Shown piece by piece: positions 58,212 through 64,000 of a stretch of 64,000 bases of DNA (positions are counted from its first letter, which is position 1; every line of letters starts with the position of its first letter). The DNA is taken from the NCBI RefSeq assembly GCF_902833905.1, contig NZ_CADFGP010000015.1, positions 65,728 to 129,727 on the forward strand, given 5' to 3'. Under the pieces are notes generated by a model, which did no database searches, was not told where the DNA came from, and was given only the letters and a program-made list of their open reading frames with translations. The translations under genes and the position numbers were made by a program. This DNA comes from Paraburkholderia tuberum STM678. Lineage in GTDB: Bacteria; Pseudomonadota; Gammaproteobacteria; Burkholderiales; Burkholderiaceae.

Positions 58212-60347
58212 ATGACTATGTTCAATAAGATCGTCAAAGAGTTTAAGTGGGGGCAGCACAACGTTCGCCTCGAAACCGGTGAAATCGCTCGCCAGGCGGG
58301 CGGCGCGGTGATCGTCGACGTCGAAGATACCGTGGTGCTCGCCACCGTGGTCGGCGCGAAGACCGCGAAGCCGGGCCAGGACTTCTTCCCCCTCACCGTC
58401 GATTACATCGAAAAGACTTACGCCGCCGGCAAGATCCCGGGTGGCTTCTTCCGTCGCGAAGGCCGTCCGTCGGAAGGCGAGACGCTGATCTCGCGCCTGA
58501 TCGACCGTCCGCTGCGTCCGCTCTTCCCGGAAGGCTTCTACAACGAAGTGCAGGTCGTGATTCACGTGCTGTCGCTGAATCCGGAAATCCCCGCCGACAT
58601 CCCTGCGCTGATCGGCGCCTCGGCGGCGCTCGCGGTGTCCGGTCTGCCGTTCAACGGCCCGGTCGGCGCGGCGCGCGTGGCCTACATCAACAACGAATAC
58701 GTGCTGAACCCGACGCGTCCGCAGATGAAGGAATCGGCACTCGACCTCGTCGTCGCCGGCACGGAACGCGCGGTGCTGATGGTCGAATCGGAAGCGCAGC
58801 AATTGAGCGAAGAAGTGATGCTCGGCGCCGTCGTGTTCGGTCACGAGCAGATGCAGACCGCGATCGACGCGATCCACGAACTCGTCCGCGAAGGCGGCAA
58901 GCCCGAGTGGGACTGGCAGCCCGCCGCAAAGAACGAAGCGCTGATCGCACGCGTGACCGAACTCGCGCAGGCCGATCTGCTCGCCGCTTACCAGATCCGC
59001 GACAAGCAGGCTCGCTCGACCAAGCTGAAGGAAGTCTACGCGGCGACCTCGGCGAAGCTCGAGGAAGAAGCGGCGGCAGCGGGCACCGTGGCGGCCGACA
59101 AGGCGTCGGTCGGCAACGTGCTGTTCGACATCGAAGCGAAGATCGTCCGTACGCAGATCCTGAACGGCGAGCCGCGTATCGACGGCCGCGACACGCGCAC
59201 CGTGCGCCCGATCGAAATCCGCACCGGCGTGCTGCCGCGTACCCACGGCTCGGCGCTGTTCACGCGCGGCGAGACGCAGGCGATGGTGGTCGCGACGCTC
59301 GGCACGAAGGGCGACGAGCAAAACATCGACGCGCTCGAAGGCGAGTACCGCGAACGCTTCATGCTCCACTACAACATGCCTCCGTTCGCGACGGGCGAAA
59401 CGGGCCGCGTCGGTTCGCCGAAGCGCCGTGAAATCGGTCACGGCCGTCTCGCCAAGCGCGCGCTCGTCGCGTGCCTGCCGAGCGCCGACGAGTTCGGCTA
59501 CTCGATCCGCGTCGTGTCGGAAATCACCGAGTCGAACGGATCGTCGTCGATGGCTTCGGTGTGCGGCGGCTGCCTCGCGCTGATGGACGCCGGCGTGCCG
59601 ATGAAGGCGCACGTCGCCGGTATCGCGATGGGCCTGATCCTCGAAGGTAATCGCTTTGCGGTGCTGACCGACATTCTCGGTGACGAAGATCACCTCGGCG
59701 ACATGGACTTCAAGGTCGCGGGTACGGAACAAGGCGTGACCGCGCTGCAGATGGACATCAAGATTCAGGGCATCACGAAGGAAATCATGCAGGTCGCGCT
59801 CGCGCAGGCGAAGGAAGGCCGCATGCACATCCTCGGCAAGATGACCTCGGCCGTGGCCGGCGCGAACACCCAACTGTCGGAGTTCGCACCGCGCATGATC
59901 ACGATCAAGATCAACCCGGAAAAGATTCGCGACGTGATCGGCAAGGGCGGCTCGGTGATCCGCGCGCTCACCGAAGAAACCGGCACGACGATCGACATTT
60001 CGGATGACGGCGTCGTCACGATCGCGAGCACGAACAGCGAAGGCATGGCCGAAGCGAAGCGTCGTATCGAAGCGATCACGATGGAAGTCGAAGTGGGCCA
60101 GGTGTACGAAGGCACCGTGCTCAAGCTGCTCGACTTCGGCGCGATCGTGAACATCCTGCCGGGTAAGGATGGTCTGCTGCATATCTCCGAGATCGCGAAC
60201 GAGCGCATCAAGGACATCAACGACTATCTGAAGGATGGCCAGCAAGTGAAGGTCAAGGTCATCCAGACGGACGAGAAGGGTCGTGTGCGTCTGTCGGCGA
60301 AGGCATTGCTGAACGACGCGCCGCAAGGCGAGCCGACGCCGCAGTAA
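58212..60347 (+). CDS. pnp: polyribonucleotide nucleotidyltransferase (PNPase)
   Basis: The 711-residue exoribonuclease degrades RNA 3' to 5' with phosphate. It has two RNase PH domains ([40 protein letters not shown], with catalytic region [20 protein letters not shown] and [20 protein letters not shown]). A KH domain ([20 protein letters not shown]) and a C-terminal S1 domain ([20 protein letters not shown]) follow. The start [16 protein letters not shown] has GAGG before it. Length is normal. Confidence 0.99.
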   Translation: MTMFNKIVKEFKWGQHNVRLETGEIARQAGGAVIVDVEDTVVLATVVGAKTAKPGQDFFPLTVDYIEKTYAAGKIPGGFFRREGRPSEGETLISRLIDRPLRPLFPEGFYNEVQVVIHVLSLNPEIPADIPALIGASAALAVSGLPFNGPVGAARVAYINNEYVLNPTRPQMKESALDLVVAGTERAVLMVESEAQQLSEEVMLGAVVFGHEQMQTAIDAIHELVREGGKPEWDWQPAAKNEALIARVTELAQADLLAAYQIRDKQARSTKLKEVYAATSAKLEEEAAAAGTVAADKASVGNVLFDIEAKIVRTQILNGEPRIDGRDTRTVRPIEIRTGVLPRTHGSALFTRGETQAMVVATLGTKGDEQNIDALEGEYRERFMLHYNMPPFATGETGRVGSPKRREIGHGRLAKRALVACLPSADEFGYSIRVVSEITESNGSSSMASVCGGCLALMDAGVPMKAHVAGIAMGLILEGNRFAVLTDILGDEDHLGDMDFKVAGTEQGVTALQMDIKIQGITKEIMQVALAQAKEGRMHILGKMTSAVAGANTQLSEFAPRMITIKINPEKIRDVIGKGGSVIRALTEETGTTIDISDDGVVTIASTNSEGMAEAKRRIEAITMEVEVGQVYEGTVLKLLDFGAIVNILPGKDGLLHISEIANERIKDINDYLKDGQQVKVKVIQTDEKGRVRLSAKALLNDAPQGEPTPQ

Positions 60348-60360
60348 GGCGGTAGCGGAC

Positions 60361-60396
60361 AAACGGCCGGCCGTGTCATGCGCGCCGGCCGTTTTT
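60361..60396 (+). terminator. Rho-independent terminator after pnp
   Basis: AAACGGCCGGC pairs with GCCGGCCGTTT around a 12-base loop and ends in TTTTT. Confidence 0.88.
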
Positions 60397-60497
60397 CATG
60401 CAGGATGGATTGCGTTGCGCATTCGAATCGCAGCGCGGCGCTACGGCAGACGGCAGCAACGGGTAGGTAACGCAATCCAATCTTGGAGTTGACGCAG

Positions 60498-61514
60498 ATG
60501 AAAGCGATCGAAATCACTGAATTCGGTGCGCCGGAAGTCCTCAAGCTGGCGGAGCGTCCGACGCCGCAGCTCAAGGCTGGCGAGGTGCTGATCAAGGTGG
60601 CGGCATCCGGCATCAATCGTCCGGACGTGTTTCAGCGCAAGGGCGGCTATGCGCCGCCGCCGGGAGCGTCGGATCTGCCGGGGCTGGAGGTGGCGGGCGA
60701 GATCGTCGGCGGCACGATCGACGCGAAGAGCAACCCGTTTGGTCTGAAGATTGGCGATCGCGTGTGCGCGCTGCTCGCGGGCGGCGGCTACGCGGAATTT
60801 GCGGCCGCGCCGCTGCTGCAATGCCTGCCGGTGCCGACGGGGTTGTCGGATATCGAAGCGGCTTCGCTGCCCGAGACTTTTTTCACGGTGTGGAGCAACG
60901 TCTTCAATCGCGCGCAGCTCGGCCAGGGCGAGGGCGGTGCGAATGAAACGCTGCTCGTGCAGGGTGGTTCGAGCGGCATCGGCGTGACGGCGATCCAGAT
61001 TGCGCACGCGCTCGGCTTCCGTGTGTTCGCGACCGCGGGTTCGGACGAAAAGTGTCGCGCGTGCGAAGCGCTCGGCGCCGAACGCGCGATCAACTACAGG
61101 ACTGAAGATTTCGTCGAAGTCATCAAGTCGCTGACCAACGATCGTGGCGTCGACGTGATCCTCGACATGGTGGCAGGCAGCTACGTGCCGCGCGAATTGT
61201 CGGCTCTCGCCGACGGTGGCCGTATCGTACTAATTGCGCTGCTCGGCGGCGCGAAGGCGGAGCTGAACCTGAACGAAGTGTTGCGTCGCCGTCTGACGGT
61301 TACCGGTTCCACACTGCGACCACGGCCGATCGAGTTCAAGGCGCAGATCGCCGCGCAACTGAAGGAGCGCGTGTGGCCGCATCTCGAAGCTGGGCGCATC
61401 AAGCCGGTCGTGCATCGCGTGTTTCCGGCCGCCCAGGCTGCCGACGCGCATGCGCTGATGGAAAGCGGCACGCACGTCGGCAAGATCGTGTTGACGTGGG
61501 GTCAGGAGGCTTGA
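60498..61514 (+). CDS. NAD(P)H quinone oxidoreductase (PIG3 type)
   Basis: The 338-residue medium-chain reductase starts MKAIEITEFGAPEVLKLAER at ATG 60498. The GroES-like part has INRPDVFQRKGGYAPPPGAS and LPGLEVAGEIVGG; the Rossmann part has LLVQGGSSGIGVTAIQIAHA. The PIG3 subfamily reduces quinones with NADPH and lacks catalytic zinc. It is placed between pnp and tpiA, the usual site of this gene in Burkholderia. Confidence 0.93.
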   Translation: MKAIEITEFGAPEVLKLAERPTPQLKAGEVLIKVAASGINRPDVFQRKGGYAPPPGASDLPGLEVAGEIVGGTIDAKSNPFGLKIGDRVCALLAGGGYAEFAAAPLLQCLPVPTGLSDIEAASLPETFFTVWSNVFNRAQLGQGEGGANETLLVQGGSSGIGVTAIQIAHALGFRVFATAGSDEKCRACEALGAERAINYRTEDFVEVIKSLTNDRGVDVILDMVAGSYVPRELSALADGGRIVLIALLGGAKAELNLNEVLRRRLTVTGSTLRPRPIEFKAQIAAQLKERVWPHLEAGRIKPVVHRVFPAAQAADAHALMESGTHVGKIVLTWGQEA

Positions 61515-61679
61515 CGTCATCGGTTTGACCCGATCCACCCCACGCAGTAAAATTGCGCGTTTTGCGCGCGCCGGATCAATCCGACGGGCGGGCCGCGAGC
61601 GCAGGAACAAACTGCAGCGAGGCGCGAGCGAAGTCCGCCGGCAGCAGGCCGGACTGGCAAGACAGGACAATACTAGACG

Positions 61680-62456
61680 ATGTCGAATCAACAACGAGCC
61701 AAACTGGTAGTCGGTAACTGGAAGATGCATGGGCGGCTCGCCGCCAACGCCGCGTTGCTGCAGGCAGTGGCACAGGGCGCCAGTGAATTGCCGGCCGACG
61801 TGCGCGTCGGTGTGTGCGTGCCGAGCCTCTATCTCGGGCAGACTCAGTCGCTGCTCGAAGGCAGCCCGGTCGTGTGGGGCGTGCAGGACGTGTCCGCGTT
61901 CACGCATGGCGCCTATACCGGCGAAGTGGCTGCGCCGATGGTGACGGACTTCGGCGCCACGTTTGCGATCGTCGGGCACTCGGAGCGCCGCGCGTATCAC
62001 CGCGAAAGCGCCGAACTGGTCGCGGTGAAAGCGCAGCGTGTGCTCGAGGCGGGTTTGACGCCGATCGTGTGCGTCGGCGAAACGCTCGAAGAACGCGAAG
62101 CGGGTTGCACCGAGCAGGTCGTCGGCGGTCAGCTCGACGAGGTGCTCGCGAAGCTGTCGGCTCAGGAAGCGGCTCGCCTCGTCGTCGCGTATGAGCCGGT
62201 GTGGGCAATTGGCACCGGCAAGAGCGCATCGGCGGCACAGGCGCAGGCCGTGCATGGGTTCCTGCGCGCACGTCTCGCGGCCAAGGGTGCGGCGGACGTG
62301 CCGTTGCTATACGGCGGCAGCGTTAAGCCGGACAACGCGGAAGAACTGTTCCGTCAGCTCGATATCGACGGCGGCCTGATCGGCGGCGCGTCGTTGAAAG
62401 ATCAGGATTTCCTGGCGATCTGCAAGGCGGCCGCTGCGACCAGCGTGGCTGGTTAA
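61680..62456 (+). CDS. tpiA: triosephosphate isomerase
   Basis: The 258-residue barrel enzyme interconverts dihydroxyacetone phosphate and glyceraldehyde 3-phosphate. Catalytic residues are in place: Lys in VGNWKMHG, His in IVGHSERRAYHRES, Glu in VAYEPVWAIGTGKSA. The phosphate loop YGGSVKPDNAEELF is seen. It is followed by secG as in many proteobacteria. Confidence 0.98.
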   Translation: MSNQQRAKLVVGNWKMHGRLAANAALLQAVAQGASELPADVRVGVCVPSLYLGQTQSLLEGSPVVWGVQDVSAFTHGAYTGEVAAPMVTDFGATFAIVGHSERRAYHRESAELVAVKAQRVLEAGLTPIVCVGETLEEREAGCTEQVVGGQLDEVLAKLSAQEAARLVVAYEPVWAIGTGKSASAAQAQAVHGFLRARLAAKGAADVPLLYGGSVKPDNAEELFRQLDIDGGLIGGASLKDQDFLAICKAAAATSVAG

Positions 62457-62538
62457 GCTGGGCGTCTCGGCGAGGATGACTCCATTTCGCGCAACACACA
62501 GTGTGCGGCGCGGTTAAATAAAGACTCAGGTGAGTGTG

Positions 62539-62913
62539 ATGCTGTATTTGAAAACATTGATTATCGTCGTTCAGTTGTTGTCGGCGTTCGGGGTCATCGG
62601 ACTTGTGTTGCTGCAGCACGGCAAAGGTGCCGATATGGGCGCGGCTTTCGGCAGCGGCGCGTCGGGTAGCCTGTTCGGTGCGACGGGTTCGGCGAACTTC
62701 CTGTCGCGTACCACGGCAGTGCTCGCAGCGCTGTTCTTTGCCACGACACTGGCACTCACTTACCTTGGTGCGTATCACGTGAAGCCGTCGGCAGGCGTGC
62801 TGGGCGCGGCAGCTACTGCGCCGGTCGCGGCTTCGCCGGCTGCGGGCTCGGCCCCGGTGGCGGCAGCACCGGCTTCGCCTGCGTCGGTTCCGGCGACGGG
62901 CGTGCCGAAATAA
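62539..62913 (+). CDS. secG: preprotein translocase subunit SecG
   Basis: The 124-residue inner-membrane subunit has two spans (TLIIVVQLLSAFGVIGLVLL and VLAALFFATTLALTYLGAYH) around the conserved LLQHGKGADMGAAFGSGASG and SLFGATGSANFLSR loop. An Ala/Pro-rich tail follows. It aids SecYE-dependent export. ATG 62539 follows AGGTGAG; the GTG at 62530 is an alternative. Confidence 0.95.
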   Translation: MLYLKTLIIVVQLLSAFGVIGLVLLQHGKGADMGAAFGSGASGSLFGATGSANFLSRTTAVLAALFFATTLALTYLGAYHVKPSAGVLGAAATAPVAASPAAGSAPVAAAPASPASVPATGVPK

Positions 62914-62939
62914 ATTTTCGGCGGACGTGGTCTTGTGCG

Positions 62940-62968
62940 TTGAACAATCTGCTTAAGCAAGTTACAAT
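62940..62968 (+). promoter_or_regulatory. sigma-70 promoter for tRNA-Leu
   Basis: TTGAAC (62940-62945) and TACAAT (62963-62968) have a 17-base spacer, both near consensus. It is about 57 bases before the tRNA. Confidence 0.6.
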
Positions 62969-63025
62969 TGAAGTCTTGAAGCGATTCGCGGGTTTTGCAA
63001 GTTGTTTTCCCGGATTGCATATAGT

Positions 63026-63110
63026 GCCGACGTGGTGAAATTGGTAGACACGCTATCTTGAGGGGGTAGTGGCGAAAGCTGTGCGAGTTCGAGTCTCGCC
63101 GTCGGCACCA
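63026..63110 (+). tRNA. tRNA-Leu (anticodon GAG)
   Basis: The 85-base class II tRNA has acceptor GCCGACG/CGTCGGC with encoded ACCA. The D-arm is GTGAAATTGGTAGACAC. The anticodon stem CTATC/GGTAG holds loop TTGAGGG (anticodon GAG). A long variable arm follows, and the T-arm is GCGAG-TTCGAGT-CTCGC. It reads CUC and CUU codons. It sits between secG and nuoA. Confidence 0.97.
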
Positions 63111-63120
63111 AATGTTATCT

Positions 63121-63158
63121 AAATGCCAGCCGTTTGCTTCGCTTCGGCTGGCATTTTC
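63121..63158 (+). terminator. hairpin terminator after tRNA-Leu
   Basis: AAATGCCAGCCG (63121-63132) pairs perfectly with CGGCTGGCATTT (63145-63156), ending TTTTC. It separates the tRNA from the nuo operon. Confidence 0.8.
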
Positions 63159-63268
63159 ACTTCTGGCGTATCGCTGTACGGCTTACGTCATGCGCGTTGA
63201 GGAAGTGATTTCGCGTCAGGGGTGCTATGCTCCTGACGGCACTCAGAACCAACCGATTGAGGATTGCC

Positions 63269-63628
63269 TTGAACCTCGCAGCCTATTTCCCCGTTTTGCT
63301 GTTCCTTATTGTGGGCACCGGTTTAGGCGTAGCACTGGTCAGTATTGGCAAGCTCCTCGGTCCCAACAAGCCCGACACCGAGAAAAACGCACCGTACGAG
63401 TGCGGCTTCGAAGCATTCGAAGATGCGCGCATGAAATTCGACGTGCGCTACTACCTCGTCGCCATTCTCTTCATCATTTTCGACCTTGAGACCGCATTCC
63501 TGTTCCCGTGGGGCGTGGCGTTGCGTGACATCGGCTGGGCTGGGTTCACGGCAATGATGATTTTCCTGCTCGAGTTCCTGCTTGGCTTTGCCTACATCTG
63601 GAAGAAGGGCGGCCTCGACTGGGAATGA
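63269..63628 (+). CDS. nuoA: NADH-quinone oxidoreductase subunit A (TTG start)
   Basis: The 119-residue membrane subunit of complex I starts at TTG 63269 with GAGGA six bases before it. The text [20 protein letters not shown] and length match the family. Motifs are [40 protein letters not shown] and [16 protein letters not shown]. An upstream in-frame start at 63227 adds 14 residues without support. It opens the nuo operon. Confidence 0.97.
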   Translation: MNLAAYFPVLLFLIVGTGLGVALVSIGKLLGPNKPDTEKNAPYECGFEAFEDARMKFDVRYYLVAILFIIFDLETAFLFPWGVALRDIGWAGFTAMMIFLLEFLLGFAYIWKKGGLDWE

Positions 63629-63690
63629 TGGATTAATCGCCGGTTTGCGTGGGTGGCCAGGCTTGCCGCCCCGTCTGGAGTGGAAAGCAA

Positions 63691-64000
63691 ATGAGTATCG
63701 AAGGGGTCTTGAAGGAAGGGTTTGTCACCACTACGGCGGACAAACTGATCAACTGGACGCGCACCGGCTCGCTGTGGCCGATGACGTTCGGTCTTGCGTG
63801 CTGCGCGGTCGAGATGATGCATGCGGGCGCTGCCCGTTATGATCTCGACCGTTTCGGCGTGGTGTTTCGTCCGAGTCCGCGTCAGTCGGACGTGATGATC
63901 GTCGCCGGCACGCTGTGCAACAAGATGGCGCCCGCTCTGCGCAAGGTTTACGACCAGATGGCGGAGCCGCGGTGGGTGATCTCGATGGGCTCATGCGCGA
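63691..64000 (+). CDS. nuoB: NADH-quinone oxidoreductase subunit B (partial)
   Basis: The frame starts at ATG 63691 (GGAG upstream) with [20 protein letters not shown] and continues past the window edge, 103 codons being visible. The [17 protein letters not shown] motif holds the paired Cys ligands of iron-sulfur cluster N2, and [18 protein letters not shown] follows. It couples electron transfer to the quinone site. It lies 62 bases after nuoA. Confidence 0.97.

Noticed and set aside
58194..60362. 722-codon minus-strand frame opposite pnp
   Set aside because: His/Arg/Asp-rich translation with no domain; PNPase on the plus strand explains the open frame.

Overview
The window is a piece of a high-GC betaproteobacterial chromosome, most likely a Burkholderia or Paraburkholderia main chromosome. 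The evidence is the strong G/C third-position bias and several gene orders typical of that group: yebC-purD-hemF-nadD-rsfS-rlmH-maf-rng on one strand, ilvB-ilvN-ilvC-psd-pssA-leuA on the other, and rpsO-pnp-qor-tpiA-secG-tRNA-Leu-nuoA-nuoB at the right end. The genus is inferred from gene order and protein likeness; no search was run.

Positions 1 to about 9,650 are an accessory region with lower GC and mixed codon use. It begins inside an IS3-family insertion sequence that cuts another gene. Next come orphan regulators (a sigma-like protein and a helix-turn-helix protein), a YggL-type ribosome-associated protein, and prophage debris (a DUF4224 protein, a perfect LexA-type operator and a frameshifted phage peptidase tail). 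A 723-residue protein joins a PD-(D/E)XK-like nuclease core to a C-terminal SEC-C zinc motif. Divergent from it is a probable polymorphic toxin with an overlapping DUF4279 immunity candidate, followed by a PH-SHOCT protein and two tiny overlapping genes. A short palindrome and a tandem repeat at 9587-9617 lie at the border with the core genome. This is the best place in the window for an undescribed system.

From 9,675 to 18,317 the core genes run on the minus strand: RNase G, Maf, RlmH, RsfS, NadD, HemF, PurD, YebC and Upp. NadD has no normal start codon before its nucleotide-binding motif and appears to start at CTG. On the plus strand follow an SDR-like protein without the catalytic Tyr/Lys, methylglyoxal synthase, a quinone oxidoreductase and the complete potassium system kdpF-A-B-C-D-E, with an extra 36-residue membrane peptide in front. 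Next are a guanidine-II riboswitch controlling a SugE/Gdx guanidinium exporter, a DUF4126 protein, an FtsX-like permease, a truncated hemoglobin and a DUF924 protein.

From 34,571 to 45,125 most genes are on the minus strand: a GT39-type glycosyltransferase, an SDR, a LOG-family hydrolase with a TetR regulator, and an envelope-lipid cluster (LpxH-like phosphoesterase, GT4 glycosyltransferase, diacylglycerol kinase). A near-palindromic pair of dispersed repeats occupies 42.16-42.74 kb. Beyond it lies an ECF sigma factor operon (sigma, DUF3619, DUF3106, RDD protein).

From 45,304 to the end are branched-chain amino acid synthesis (ilvBNC, leuA), phosphatidylethanolamine synthesis (psd, pssA), a SulP transporter beside a beta-carbonic anhydrase, a lipoprotein, a periplasmic binding protein, rpsO, pnp with a long structured leader, a second quinone oxidoreductase, tpiA, secG, tRNA-Leu(GAG) and the first two genes of the respiratory complex I operon. 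nuoB runs off the right edge.
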